Notes: generated by a model not told the origin, from the sequence alone. Counted from the first letter of the stretch, positions 1 to 12,842 are shown. The stretch: DNA of 64,000 nucleotides from Pyrenochaeta sp. MPI-SDFR-AT-0127 (GCA_020747015.1 JAGTJM010000097.1:1-64000), one strand, 5' to 3'. Made by a program: numbers and translations.

Positions 1-51
1 GCTCTCCTGCACTTCCGCAACAAACTTCCTTTGACTAATCTTTTTCCCCAG

Positions 52-2798
52 ATCAAGTGCAACCGAACCCGCCCGACTTGTGAAGCCTGTCAGGTGTTCA
101 ACTGCCCGTGTGTATACGGTATGCTCCACCGTTGAGCGCGCCCTTGCAGCTGTGAGCTGACTTTCGCCCTGCAGATGCCGTGCCCAAGAAGAGAGGGCCC
201 AAAACAGATGTCCTGGAAGCGCTGCTCAAGCGTGTCGATGGCCTCGAGAAGCGCCTTGTTTCTGAGGGAAAGAGCGAGGACCCGGCAGACGCCGAAGTCT
301 CCCAAGATGCCGCAGCCGACACCTCCGCCGTCGATGCCGCATCACAACACTCACGATCTCCACACGACATTCCAACCACCCATGGCCTTGCCACAAACCA
401 TTCAAATCAGTTGATGTCGCCCATTGAGCCCAGGTACCTAGAAACACAGCCCCCTTCCTTCCTTCCTTCCTTCCAGAAAGCCCCCCAATCTGGAACCTGC
501 CTTGCGAATACTCTTTGCTAATACCAAACCAGCATACAACCGCCAACACTCGCCCCGGACCTGCTTCTGGATACCTACTTTGCCAGACTACATGGTAAAC
601 CCTACTACATCCTGGACGAAACCACGACTAGGCAGCGGTTACAGGCCAATCAGCTGCCCGGCCACCTAGCCTATGCCATTTACGCCGTCAGTGCCAGGTA
701 GGCCGCTCCACCCTGGACCATTAACAGAGCGCAATTAATCTTTACCTGTCTAGATATGCACCCCATTTCGGAGGCTACAATGCTGCGGTACGCATCGGCG
801 ACGAATATGCGCGCCGTTCCAGACTCGAGCTAGACATTGACGACCCCTCGATCGAGACGCTGCAGACCCTGATGCTGCTCTCCCAGGCCAGCTTCCAGCT
901 AGGCAAGGGCAAGAAGACGTTTATGCTGCTAAGTATGGCCTTGCTCACGCTCTTCTAGAACAAAAGTTACACGTGACTAACCCTGCCTCGCAGCTTCCGC
1001 AATCAGCATGGCCTTTGCGCTCGATCTCCATCGAGAGCTGCCCACCGGCATGAAGGTAACCTCGGCTGAGCGAGAGGGCCGGCGACGCCTGTTCTGGTCC
1101 TGCTACTTCATGGACCGGTTTGCAGCCACGGGCTCCAAGCGACCCTCCTTAATCGCGGATGAATCAATTGTGCTGCGACTCCCCAGCTGGCAGCTCCATC
1201 CAGGCGCAATACTGCTCGAGGGTGACTATTTTCCAAACGGGTGCAATTTACAGTATATGGGCGGTACTGGCAAAGGCGGGCAGGGCAGCATGGGTATGCT
1301 GATCGGCATAGCGCGCATCCTGGGGATAACAAACCGCTACCTTGCAGCCGGCGGTGTCAAGGGTGATTCACACTTTCCTTGGCACTCACTATCCAATCTA
1401 TCCAAAATCCGGCAAGAACTCGATATTTGGGCCTCGGAAACGCAGGATACCTTCACCTCGATCGAAGCGCTCTTCGGCCAGCCCGACAGCACCATATTGG
1501 TCCTCAGCAAGCTGATCTATCACCTCATCCATTGCCTGATTTACCGCCCATTTTTACCGGTAGACTTGGCGGAGCTGTCGGGCACCTCGCAGCACCAACC
1601 CTGGCAAATCGAAGCAACCAATCTGTGCTTTCTCCACGCCAATGCGATTGCCGAACTGGTTGAAATAGGAAGAGCTTCCTCGATCATTGATTGGCCGGCT
1701 TTTGTCGGGTACTGCGTGTGCACAGCAGGTACCATTCATGTACATGGCGCCCACTACCCCGGACGAGAAGGCGAGGTGTTTTCGGTTAGTGCAGAGTTCT
1801 TGTCACGGGAGATGCAGCAGCTGGGAGAGTTGCGTTTCATCTGGGCCGGCGTGCAACACCAGCGGGACACCCTCCAGACCATCTATGGCTGCCATACCGA
1901 GCTTGTCCAGTCGCTGGCGAGCAACCCCATGCGCTATGCGCCCGTCTTCCAGCTCGAGGACTTCTTCGACAGGTATCCCGGCCAGGTCTTCGACGGAGCA
2001 CACGTCACATTCCTCGACATTGCCGTCGACTCCATCCAGGAAGGGTAAGCAACAGCCTGCTGTAGACAACATGCCACAAAAGGCTGACTCTCTGCTAGCA
2101 TCGCAACCTACAACATCGAACAACGGAACAACATGTACATGACCAGCGGTGTGATTGGAAACACGCAAGGCTACCATAAGCAACCCCTCCCTTCACAACC
2201 TTCGCAGTACTCAAACGGCCATCCGAATAAGCGACGACGAGCAACGACAAACACAAAAGCCACGCCCCAAACTCAATCCGCGGCGCCTCCACTACCGACA
2301 CCCACGTCAGCTACACATCCGCCCATCGTACATCGACCCTCGGATGCCGGTACCGCAGAGTCCAATCCGAGCCCTGGCGACACCAAGGCCAACTTACCCG
2401 AATCCTCCCTACCGCCCTTTACGCCACCGCTACAGAACAGCGCTCTCAACATTCCGAACATGAACGGTAACGGCCTCGTCCTGCCCTTCTCGCCAAACTT
2501 CTCCTTCTCCCCACTCCCGCAGTTCGCCAGTCTGGCCCCATCGCCAGTTACGCGAGCAGCAAACCTAAATCAGAATCATGATGGAAACATGATGCATTTT
2601 GACCCCATGCTCAGCATGCCGACGCCATACGATCAACAACCAACGCCCGGCGCAGGGAGCACATCAGGCACATCTGTGCACACAGACCCAGACAGCAAGG
2701 ATCCATTCCTGAGCTTGCTGGAGCAGCTAGCAGAGAATGAGGTCAGCAGAGGCGGGCCGAGCGAGCTGGACTTTTTCTTGAGCGGGCAGACTGGATGA
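52..2798 (+). CDS. Zn2Cys6 fungal transcription factor, 5'-truncated by window edge
   Basis: Partial CDS, join(<52..118,175..433,533..697,754..932,994..2044,2099..2798); the visible exons encode 806 residues in one consistent frame. The window opens in an intron that ends in CAG at 51. The first visible exon carries the second half of a Zn2Cys6 binuclear cluster (KCNRTRPTCEAC, then NCPCVY), followed by the basic linker KKRGPK and a leucine-rich stretch suited to dimerisation. From about residue 120 to 560 the protein resembles the fungal-specific transcription factor domain (DTYFARLHGKPYYILDE, then GRRRLFWSCYFMDR). The last 230 residues are Pro/Ser/Asn-rich low complexity, as expected of an activation region. 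It should act in the nucleus as a DNA-binding regulator. The targets are unknown, and the missing N-terminus prevents assigning a named subfamily. Confidence 0.9.
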
Positions 2799-5700
2799 AA
2801 CTGCAGAGATTTCGCCCGTGCTCAAGTGCTGCGGAGCCGCAAACGCATCTAGAGGATGCAACCTCCATCATCAGCCAAGATGGGGACATTTTCTTTCACT
2901 TTAGTTCACAAGTAAATATTGTAATAGCTTCGAGAGCTATCTCGGGGCTGCCACTGGCATGGTCGGCTCCCTACAAAGGTCACACCACAGGAAAAACAGC
3001 GCGGCGCAACATCAGGGGGTTTGGAGCACGAAGCGGCAGCTTCACAGTGGGGGTGGGGGCAAGGTTGTGAATGAATATCACGGCCTCTATCAACTACCAT
3101 CTATGTACTTGTATAATATCTATCAACATGTCAAAACGGCTGGTACAAGATACTGCCATTGCTACACAACCACTACACCGCTCTACATGGAGGTACCTCG
3201 GTACTTGAAAATGTCTAGTCGTTTGATCCGCGGGTCGTTGCAGAATTGGGATTAGGATCAGCGCATAGAGCGGCGTTTGCCGGCTTCAGTACGCGAAATG
3301 GCACACGAGCCGTTGCTGGCGGATGATGCCTGTCCAGGAAACTGGGGAGGGGAGGGGTGGGTTTGTGTTTGCATCCTGCTCTATCCACGCCAGGACCTGG
3401 CGCGAACAACACCCCCCGGTATACCAAGCACCCTAGGCGTTATCTCGCATGTTATTACCCCGCGGTCCGCGGCCGTGCGCCCGACCCTGGGATCTTCAGA
3501 TGAGCATGTCCTCAGCCCTGATGTGGTTATCAAACAGTAAGCCGGGGCTGATGGCGCACGGGTTTGCGCAGGTTTGCAGAAATGAGGGACGAAATGAGGT
3601 CAACAGAAACCAGAAAAAAAGGGGTGCACGGAGACGATGCCTCCGCCTCGAGAAAAGCAGGATTCGAGAAAATCGACGCAGGCACGAGGGCAAACACACA
3701 CCCTCACACACCCACACTCACACATACAACCATGCAGGTCATCGCCGTTGGCACTAGCTCACAACATCCGCAATGTGGCTTGGATCTGGGGTCAAGTGTC
3801 TTGTCGTCTGGGGGGAAGAAGGAAAACAGGGTTCTTTTCCCAAAGCAACGCGGAGACTGCATGTTCCGCTTGTCCTTGGAGCCCATGTCAGGTACTCCTG
3901 TGACACCCTTCTAGAAGGTTTAACATCGGCCTCTTTGTCTTACGTGTGGATGTGTGGATGGGTGACTGTGTGTGACTGTATGTGTCCACCGGTTCGCCTT
4001 CCAGCCTCCATGGACCATCCATGAACGAACAAGTTTTGCTTTGGTGAAGACAGCATATCCATGTACAATTCTTTCGGCTGTTGTTAGCCTAGCGCAATGC
4101 AGAATTTACAGGTTGGAGCGAGAGAGAGAGAGAGAGAGCGAGAGAGCTTGTAATTGCCGTTCTCAGATTTTACGAGAGAAACGCCTCGAGGTCCCTTTTC
4201 CTCTCTAGAAACTGCGTAAAATGTGTGTGTGTCACTCAATCTCAACCCTCATCTGGGTTTGAACAGAGACGATGGCAGGACATTTTTCGATCAAGCTTTT
4301 TTTTTTTTGCCCATCATCTCACTATCTGCATTCTGCATTTTGCCCATTTTTCTCTCTTGTATCAATGACTACTTTTCCCCACGGGCTGAACCGCGGGGTC
4401 CCCATTCGCTCCTACTACGGTGTGTACTATGCAACCCCGTTCACAGGAGATAATATCACCTGCATGTCTCCCCATCGCATCCCCTTCCCATCCCAGGCCA
4501 GTTTGCCAGGGGGGGGGGAAGGGTGGCCAGGACCACCAGGCCCCCCCAAAAAAACAGCCGCTAACGAATGCTCGCGAAAACAAAAGCCACACCCCGCAAA
4601 ACCTCCCCAGAGCGACAACAGCGGCGCAAGCGAGGGGGGCTGACAGGATGAAAAATCAAGAATCAGCCAACAGAAAAACGCGGGGGAGAAGGATGCGTTG
4701 AGAATACTATCTGTGGAGAAGAGATAGGGAGGCGTTCGGTTCCACAGAATCTAACAAAAGATTGATGATGCAGGGCGCGCGCCGACTTCTTACAACCAGC
4801 CCTCCCCAAGACGGAAATACTTGCGTCCACTGTTTCTCCACCAATAAGCTTCCCCACCCTCGCCCTTCTCCACACCGTTGTCGTCTATCCGCGCCACATG
4901 CTTTTCTGCCTCGTCGCGTGGTAGAGTCCTGAACCTGCGTCTAGAAGCCGCTCCTTTCCAGCGCCAGGCACGAGGGCGACTGCATACCGGTATTGTGCAT
5001 GGGTATTCCCTCTGCGCCTTTTTTTATGTGGAAACTCTGTATGGACACATGGGGGCAGGATACAGGAACACGAGGACGAAACCGCACTTTTTTTGCGAAC
5101 GACGGACCTTTTTTGATGCGAGATGCGAGACAGCGGCTGGGTGGATCTTGTCGAATAGCAAGCTTATGTGGCTTTTTTTTATCATTTTGGGGTTGTTATT
5201 TTCTGACATTTTCAACATCCGCCCCGTTTGGCGAATGGGTTAAATGCAAAATGGCGGAATCTCCTCCTTCAGGAATCGATATGCGAGCCGTGTTTTTGTT
5301 GTTGGAGTTATTTCTGTTTTGCCTTGGGATAGTTTGTCGGTTGCGAGAATACGTGCGGCTGCGTCAAAAGGGAAACTCAACCCATCATGTCCCCCTTCCC
5401 CCCCCTGGTCCAACACTCATCATCGCTCGCCATCATCTGTCCCTGTGGCTGAGTGAGATTTCCAAGCGAGCAGCATCACTTGCATTCACGGGTGTCAGAA
5501 TCGTTAGGCCCTTGCACCTACACACAGACACACGCTTGTGACATTGTCTGCAGGACAGTGTGTGCATATTAGCCTACGACGGGCGCGATCGATCGATTGA
5601 CAAGTTATCACATATTAGTCTGGCTAGCGATATGTAGCCCACGGCTGTGGGAAACGGGCCGAGGGGGCGTTTTGTGGGCGCGAACTTGCCGGGGGGTTGA

Positions 5701-6236
5701 GTGGTGGTGGCGAGCTGGCCGCGGCGTCGAGAACATTATACACAAAAAAAAATGACATCCAATCATGATGATCGGAGAGAGTAGGTACGGCGTTTGAGAT
5801 GCTTATGCTTAGCAGCGCGTGTTAAGGACAAGGGGGAGGGAGCAAAGAGGTCACGACGATGTACTAGCGTCATGACATCTCAGACACGTACACTGTACTC
5901 TGGCGAGATATGTGCATAGGAACGATAGTACGTGCATGGCCCATGCTGCATGCTGCGAAAAGCACGGTGGTAGGAAGGTACTGGGGAGGCGAGTGCGGGG
6001 AATCAAGCTTCAGCTGCAGTTCAGATAAACGACGGTCGTTATGCCGGCAAAGAGCTCCGATGCATTGGGCATTATGCCTACTAGGATGACAGCAAACGGT
6101 GTGTAATGTGCTATAGAGAATTGCTTTAAAGTGTAGTGTTATAGTCCATGCATTGCGATCTAGTCGGGATCTTCTAGGTGCATCTAATCTATCTGGATCA
6201 CCGTTGACTGCAAGAAGGGCGTCCTCGTTAAAACTG
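2799..6236. other. Long non-coding gap between two convergent 3' ends, simple-repeat rich
   Basis: No coding region can be supported over 3.4 kb, although the genes on both sides end towards it. Visible contents are a CA-rich tract near 3690-3735, TG-rich runs near 3945-3985, a GA microsatellite at about 4116-4147, poly-T near 4298, a G-run followed by a C/A-run near 4510-4555, and several short T or A homopolymers (5090-5180, 5743). Open frames here are short, overlap on both strands and have no recognisable motif. Untranslated ends or a long non-coding RNA could lie here, but nothing in the sequence proves it. Confidence 0.6.
4116..4147. repeat. (GA)n microsatellite
   Basis: A near-perfect GA dinucleotide run with two GAGC interruptions lies in the long gap between the transcription factor and GLR1. 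It is a simple-sequence repeat with no evidence of function. Confidence 0.9.
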
Positions 6237-8063
6237 CTAAGTCATGGTCACCTATAATACGTTAGCATGAAGGTGTCGACCGCATCTGGATACATAGGAA
6301 GAAAAAGAAATACACGTACCAGTTCTTCTGCAGAAACGGGATGGATGGCCTGTGAGCAGCTTGTTAGCATGGTTTCATCTTCCGCACTTGGTCCCCCCCG
6401 CAAACGCGCCTGTCAGCCGGCACTCCCTCCTGCAGCGGCAGGCTTCGTTTGACATCTTTATACATGCCCCTGCGTCGGGCGTATATGACCACGGAAGCGG
6501 AGAATCCGGGACGCGGATAACAAGGAAACGGCGGATACTTACCACACAATTGTCAAAGTCTTTCTTGGTAGCACCCATCTTGATCGCCACGCCGAAGCCC
6601 TGCAGAATCTCACTGCTCGCCTGACCCAAGATGTGTAGTCCAACGACCTTCTCCTCCTTGCCCACCACAATGATCTTGTAGGCCGTTGGCTGCTTCTCTT
6701 CCGGCTCCATCATGGCAAAGTACATGCCAGTGAACTCTGCCTTGTAAATCTTCACCTGGTCACCGTACTTCTCCCGGGCCTCTGGCTCAGTCAGACCAAT
6801 CGAGCCAATCTCGGGATGTGCGAAGACAACGGAGGGGATGTTGTTGTACTCGAGATGAGCGTCGGGCTCGCCGCCGAAAAGACGGTTGGAGAGTTTTCGA
6901 CCAGCAGCAATGGCAACGGGTGTCAGTTCGAAGCCGCGGTCGCAGACATCGCCAATGGCGTAAATGTTCGGGATGGACGTGTTTTGGTATTCGTCAGTCA
7001 CGATATGGTTCTTTTCGTTCAGCTTGATGCCAAAGTCTCTAATCTTGAGGTCCTCGATTTCTGGGTCGCGTCCTGTGGCGAAGAGCACTTCTTCGACTTC
7101 GACGGTCGACTCTTTTTTCGTCTCGGTCTCTTGGTAGGTTACGCGCTTCAGACCGTTGCCAATGTCTTCTACCTTGGTGATCTGTGAGCCCTTGTAGAGG
7201 TTAATGCCCTGACGCTCGTACTCCTTGGTGACAGCGTCTTGGATCATGGGGTCGAAGGTTCGAAGGAGCTTCTGGCCACGAATGAAGAAGTGCGTTTTCG
7301 AGCCGAGAGCGTGGAGCATGCCGGTCATTTCAACACCAATGTATCCTGCGCCACTGGTGGCGATGCTCTTTGGCTGCTTCTCTAGGTCGAAGAATCCGTC
7401 GCTGCTGATGCAGAGCTCCTTGCCGGGGATATTGGGCAGCTTGGGCCGTCCACCTGTTGCGATGAGGATATGCTTCGCCTTGATGCGCTGGCTGCCTCCA
7501 TTCTCGAGGGCGACCTCAACCTCGTCTTTTGCCACAAACTTGGCTCGTCCTTTGAGATGCTCAATCTCATCCCTGTTGAGATTGTTCTCGTAGATGCCAT
7601 TCAGCCGCTTGACATATGCGTCCCTCTTCTTCTTGAAGTAAGGCCAGTCGAACGACGGTTGTTCGCCGACTTGGAATCCGTATGCTTTTGCGTCCCTGAA
7701 GGTCTCGGCGATAGCCGCCGCATTCCATGTCACCTTTTTCGGCACACAGCCGACGTTGACGCAGGTACCGCCATATCGTGATGATTCGACCGCAATAACT
7801 TTGGCTCCGTGTTTGGCTGCTCGCCGACCTGAAGCAATACCACCACTCCCAATGCCAATGACGAGGTAGTCACACTCCTTGATATTTGCGGCCATGGTAG
7901 GACTGGATGTAGAGAAGTGGGACGAAAGACGCGAGAGGCGTGTAGATGCCACCGTTATTCTGGCGGGGTTTTGTGAGAGGAAAGCGGGACCGGCAGAAGG
8001 TGGGGCAGTGTAACAGAGACTCGGTGAAAGGGCTCGTAGCCTACAAACAAATGTTCTGCGCAT
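6237..8063 (-). CDS. GLR1: Glutathione reductase
   Basis: CDS complement(join(6237..6251,6320..6349,6543..8063)), 521 residues. It reduces glutathione disulfide with NADPH, using FAD. The FAD-binding GIGSGG motif lies near residue 70, and the redox disulfide is C101/C106 in GGTCVNVGCVPKK. A second dinucleotide fold carries TSGAGYIGVE, and the FAD-domain signature YAIGDV follows. The catalytic histidine segment AIHPVSAEEL lies in a 30-nt exon, and the last four residues VTMT come from a final 15-nt exon, restoring the family's usual C-terminus. The first ATG (8063) gives an Arg/Ser-rich N-terminus like a mitochondrial presequence. A second ATG at 7895 (Met57, MAANIKECDYLVIG) would give the cytosolic form, so dual targeting by alternative starts is likely. 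The family assignment is certain; the targeting is inferred. Confidence 0.96.
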
Positions 8064-8850
8064 TAAGGCTGCAGCGCGGGCAATGGCTTTTACTTATAAG
8101 ATGACGCAAGAGCAGCTACAATCGGCTACACCAGTCGAGCCGAAGCGTGGATTGGACAGACTTAGTAATTCAAATTGTCCAGGTCCCGATACAACATGCA
8201 GTGCCCTGTTGCGAAGAGGGCAGTGTTCCGAAACGAGCGAATGGATAGCTCGGAGAATTCTTCAGCTCGTCGGCCCCAAAAAAAAACTGCTCTTCTAGCT
8301 CTACTATGGGCGGCACGCTTTGACGTCGAGGTATTTGAAAAATCTTGATGACGAAGCAGAGACATGACGCGACCTCGGCTGGTCCCTTGCGGAAGGCGCG
8401 CATATGCGCTAGACTGCATTAGAGAGCTCTTGGAGCCATTACCTCATCGATTCTAGACTTCCTCGACGACATCACAAGCAGTTGATGCATCAGATTCGAA
8501 GTCAATTGTAGAATCGCCACTTTATTCCTTGCGCGGCCACTGCTAACAAGTACAGTATGCTGACCATTGACAGCGAGTCAAACTTTTCAGTGGCGTGATC
8601 TTGTCGAGGAGCCATCACATTCTTCGAGCTATTCTTTTCACGTAGAGGCCTCTATGGAGACCTGATCAATTACTGGAGATTCTCGTCACACCAAACTCTC
8701 TGATAATAGTAGTCTCGCACGAACCTCCAGCATGGGTGGCAGACTGTCAATGCCCAAAGGAGCTGACGGCATGAGCGAAACCTCAAAGCCGACTTCAGGC
8801 AGCGCACCACCCCGCCTCACGCGGGGTCGAGGTATCATCAATGGCCGAGT
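8064..8850. other. Intergenic, divergent promoter side of GLR1
   Basis: This is the 5' side of GLR1 (-) and of the small membrane protein (+). A minus-strand open frame at 8170-8403 has no recognisable domain and no support as a gene. No tRNA, repeat or clear element was seen. Confidence 0.5.
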
Positions 8851-8886
8851 ATGCTCTGTTTCTTATCCTGCTGTGCAGCTTGGCTG

Positions 8887-9219
8887 ATGCGCCTGCAGAC
8901 AATCATGGCGCCCCTCGCCGCCCTCACAATGGCCGGGTTGCTCTTTGTCTATGCCCGGACATCGATACGCGCCGCCAAGTTAAATGCGAAAAAGCATCGC
9001 GAAGCAGACGGTGGACAGATAAGCTGGCACAAGGAGAGCATGAGACGACATGGGCAACTGGAGAAGGTTGAGGACGATAGAGGGACATTGAAAGAAGCCC
9101 TTATGGGGGACATAAGGAAGAAGAAGAAGAAGGAGAAGGCTGATGAGAACGAGAAGGCACCACTCGAGAGATCGGATAATGACCAAGAGCTACGGAAGAT
9201 TATGGGCAAGAAGGATTGA
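8887..9219 (+). CDS. Small single-pass membrane protein with charged tail, unknown function
   Basis: From the ATG at 8887 the product is 110 residues. A start at 8905 (MAPLAALTMAGLLF) would give 104, and an in-frame ATG at 8851 would give 122. The N-terminus is one hydrophobic segment (APLAALTMAGLLFVYA) followed immediately by a basic RTSIRAAKLNAKKHR stretch and a long hydrophilic tail. The tail includes a Lys-rich run and ends KIMGKKD. This layout suggests a signal-anchored protein with a cytosolic or matrix tail. I do not recognise a named family, although the HREADGGQISWHKESMRRHG stretch looks like a conserved block rather than random sequence. The start is uncertain. Confidence 0.65.
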   Translation: MRLQTIMAPLAALTMAGLLFVYARTSIRAAKLNAKKHREADGGQISWHKESMRRHGQLEKVEDDRGTLKEALMGDIRKKKKKEKADENEKAPLERSDNDQELRKIMGKKD

Positions 9220-10321
9220 TAGTCACGTTCACGAGTGGTGTTGGGGACAATCTACGGTCTCTGTTTCATTATGGCTATTCTCGTGTTGTACAATAATGAG
9301 CACATGGCGTCTGCCATCAATCTTCTGACATAGCAAGATGCGCAGCGTTATGAGGTATCTTACAATAGTCCTGGCTAATCAGCAGCTTTTTGCGATTTTT
9401 TGTTCTTCACAGACAGAATTGACAGCATCACACTCTCCTGCTCACGACCATTTGCACAGCCTCCTAAGTGTGGATGGTCATTCTTTGCCGACAGCGAGGC
9501 GAACATCGGTACAATTAAGCTTCATCCGAACCGCCCTGAACCTTGGTTCCAGGTTCCGCGGCCGGTAGCTCCTGTCATACGTGCCAGACTTAAAAGCTCC
9601 CTGGGCCTCGTCCTCATGATGAGATTTGGATGACTTGAAGACAGCAATGCAGCATACCGCAATTAGCGCAGCAGGGCAACCAGGCCAGAAGCTATTGATG
9701 TGTCGTAGCTACTGCAACGCTGGGCTGTGATTCGCTGGAGCTGTTGAGATGCTTCCTCTGGTGGTGTCAAGCTTCACATGTGTGGCTGCCAACCCCGCAT
9801 TCTACAAAACTGCTGCCCGCTGAATGGATGCGCCGCCATGGAAAGAGGCCGTGAAAAGAGGCTCAAATCGTGGCAATTGCTCGTCAACAGGCCCAAGTCG
9901 AGCTCGCACGGCTCCTGCTGATATCGCCTGACCGCTGATTGAGCGATTATATAGGCTCTTGTTCAAGATGGAGAAGTGCATGTTCGCTGCGTCGATCGTC
10001 GCGCACGGCAGCCAATCAGGGCACCCACCCGCGGCCGTTTAGGCCGTTTCGGGGCTGCTGGTTGCACTGAGCAGTGAGCTTAACCCCACCATTTCATCAC
10101 CGTGCTCCCCCCAATCCAAACATACACGCCAACCTCAGCCATTGTCGCCCGACCTTCCTTGCTCCCACACACCCCTCCCATCTCGACTCCAGTCGCCCGA
10201 CCCTCCACTACACCGCCAGCTTGGATCAGGAAGTGGTCTTGATGGAGCTTGCCCGGCTACTGGCCTCATCGCGATTGCCGTAGGAAGACGTTTGTGTCTT
10301 CCACAGCTAGCGATAGCCAGT
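9220..10321. other. Intergenic, promoter region of the mitochondrial carrier gene
   Basis: No coding region could be supported. A TATA-like TTATATAGG lies near 9948, and a CCAATCAGG box-like element near 10013, about 310-375 nt before the carrier start. The segment 10085-10215 is C-rich and pyrimidine-skewed, typical of a fungal 5' leader. Confidence 0.45.
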
Positions 10322-11760
10322 ATGCCCGAGCAGGGAGAGAGGAGGCCGCACATACAGGACATCCCCGGCCGCCCGCGCGATCTGACGGACGTGTCGAGGG
10401 CTGTTCTGCGCAGTGAACAGGCCAAGCGATGGACCAAGAAGTACAGGACTGAAGTCGCTGCAAGTTCCAGCAGTCTGCTCTCTACCTTTGTTGCCGTGCG
10501 TGCCCGTTGCTCAAGGTACTCACCCGCGACAAGGCCAATGCTAACGGCTTCAAGTACCCCCTAGATTCGGTCAAGACTCGACTGCAAGCGTACGCGCATT
10601 CCCCCTGACTGTCATCGAGTACCGCTAACACACGACAGCTACAAGTTCAATTCATTTACAGACTGCGTTCGCCATACATACAGGACAGAAGGCTTCCATG
10701 GATTCTGGCGTGGTACGCCTTGCCCTGTCAGAGTTCTGAATGCGCACCACTGACTGCGTTTTAGGTGTCTGGTCTCCTCTCGCAAGTATAACCCTCGTAC
10801 GGACAGTCTCCTTCTCCATATACCAACGATCGAAATACGCCCTCGACGACTGGATATACCAAGCAACAGGGAGCTCGCCTCTCGTCATTGCAAATACTAG
10901 AGATGCTTTGCCTACGTTCTCGACCATCGCATGCTTTGGGTTGGCTGGAGTAAATGCGGGTGCTGCCATCACGGTCATTGCTTGTATGCTTTCACATAAA
11001 TGCTTACATGGAAAAATCACTGATTTGGTCTCTAGGTCCCTTCGAGTTGACAAAACTGAGCGCTCAGATCTCTGTACTGATGGCTGAGCGTAATGACGGT
11101 GGCGGCAAGAACGAAGCGATACGAAAGAGCTACCAGAATTTGGGCACATGGAGAACCGCGCAGAACCTAGTCAGGCATCGAGGATGGAGAGGCTTATATT
11201 CTGGATTCCACTTACATTTGCGTGCGTATTTCAGAGCGCTTCCTGGCGACTCCAATGCTAACATCAGCCAGTACGAGATTCAATTGGCACCGGTATCTAT
11301 TTCGTTACGTATGAAAGTGTAAAACAGATTTTGGCGAACGCGCGCGGAACATCTCCCACACATCCTTTGGCTGTAGTTGTGGCTGGCGGACTCTGCGGGC
11401 TGGTCAGCTGGGCATGCGTAAGTAACGCCAAGTTTACATCACAAAGCTTGAATTGGCTAATTGGACCTCAGATATTCCCAATCGACACTGCCAAGAGCAT
11501 ATACCAGCGAAATTGCCTTGTTGGAGGCAGAGACAAGCAGACCAGGCCAAAGATTCACTTCTTCGACCGTCGAATGTATCGCGGTAAGACCCCTCGCCAA
11601 CTCTCCAATGAGACTGATCTAACTTCAGCAAGGTCTCGGTGTTTCCATGTCCCGCTCCTGCGTCGTCAATGCTATTTTCTTTACCGCATTCGAGTTCACC
11701 AAGAAGCGTATTAACAGGATGACGTACGACGAAGAGCTTCTTCGTGAAAGGGGCTTATAA
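10322..11760 (+). CDS. Mitochondrial carrier family (SLC25) protein
   Basis: CDS join(10322..10495,10555..10589,10639..10712,10765..10983,11036..11221,11272..11417,11472..11583,11633..11760), 357 residues in a continuous frame over eight exons. The three-fold carrier repeat is visible from its signature PX[DE]XX[KR] motifs: YPLDSVKTRLQ in repeat 1, CPFELTKLSAQ in repeat 2 and FPIDTAKSIYQR in repeat 3. Each is followed by an FxGFWRG or RGLYSG-type loop. It is predicted to sit in the mitochondrial inner membrane and exchange metabolites. The substrate cannot be read from sequence alone. I chose ATG 10322 (MPEQGERR) because upstream codons in the same frame are Pro/Ser-rich leader-like sequence; an in-frame ATG at 10142 also exists. 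The N-terminus of about 55 residues before the first helix is longer than in minimal carriers. Confidence 0.9.
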
Positions 11761-12043
11761 TCAGTCGGATTCCGTTTGTTTTTCGTCACGGAGTTTCTCA
11801 CACATGTGATTATATTTGCATAGGGTATGGAGTAGGCGTATGATGTTTATTTGCCCAACGATTGGGGTTATGTAACTTAACCGGGTATCGAGTACTGAAG
11901 TACCAGCATAGCATTGAATATGACGCACTGCCGTTGCGCAAAGGTTCTTTTGGTGTTCTCCTTGCCCGCGTTCGATCCTCGTCTCGAGCTTGAGGTTGGT
12001 TCCATCGATTTCCGCTTACTCTTATTGCCCTGACGTCGTTTGG

Positions 12044-12842
12044 CTAAATGTCAGAGTCGCAGCAGTAGTATTTTTCTTCCTTCAAGGCAGTTTCATGATA
12101 ATCGCATGCATATAATTGCGTCTCTCTGGAATCGTCTTTCATCAATCGAGCATATCGGAACATGGTACGAAGTAGGAATTCATGTGGGAGTCGATGTCGA
12201 CGCTCCAGCTCCCCATTCGTCTTAGTATCGCCGGATTCAACGAAGTCACAGCAGTGAACATCGACCATCAAGTCCAGAATTGGATGCTCGGAAGGAAGAT
12301 TGGCGAAGGCATAGATGATCGGCTCGTAGCAGAGGCCACGCTCGTCTACTAGTTCTCGAATGAGGCCGTGGCGAACCTCTCGCTCAAAGACTGGAGCAAG
12401 AATGCGGTCACCCAAAACCATGGCTTTGACGCGCATTAGAATCGGTTCTCCAATCATTCTTGGTCCTCTTCCTAGACCATTGCTCCACTCGTCGTCGTCT
12501 TCGGGAAGCCTCTGCGTATACATCCAGTTCACGAAAATATCGACTGATGCTCTACTCAGCATGAATATCCACATACTACTAGTTGGGAGCTCACCTACAA
12601 GTACTGCAATCAACATCATCAACCGTGACAACACCCTCTTGCGCCTCCTTCCATTGCCCGCTGAGCGCCTTTTTGAAGAACTCGGAGTGCTCAATCAATA
12701 GGGAACGATGCACATAGTATTTCGTCTTCGTCGTGCCGACCTCTACAACGATCAAGATGGGCTGCCTGGCTGCGGCACTATCACGTAGTGAGTGAGAGTA
12801 TTGGTCGTGCTGTGTCTATACGACCTACCTTGGACGCTTCAT
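12044..12842 (-). CDS. BTB/POZ domain protein
   Basis: CDS complement(join(12044..12543,12599..12777,12829..12842)), 230 residues. The start MKRPS comes from a 14-nt first exon. Exon 2 gives the first half of a BTB fold: ILIVVEVG, then KYYVHRSLLIEHSEFFKKAL and VVTVDDVDC. Exon 3 continues STFDIFVNWMYTQRLP, the typical fungal BTB second half. The C-terminal half (RVKAMVLGDRILAPVFER, then IIYAFANLPSEHPILDLMVD) matches the helical tail common in fungal BTB proteins of this size. BTB domains mediate dimerisation, often as cullin-3 adaptors, but the partner here is unknown. Expanded BTB families of this kind are common in Pleosporales and are usually uncharacterised. It is the left-hand member of an accessory-looking block with the HET protein. 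Confidence 0.85.
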
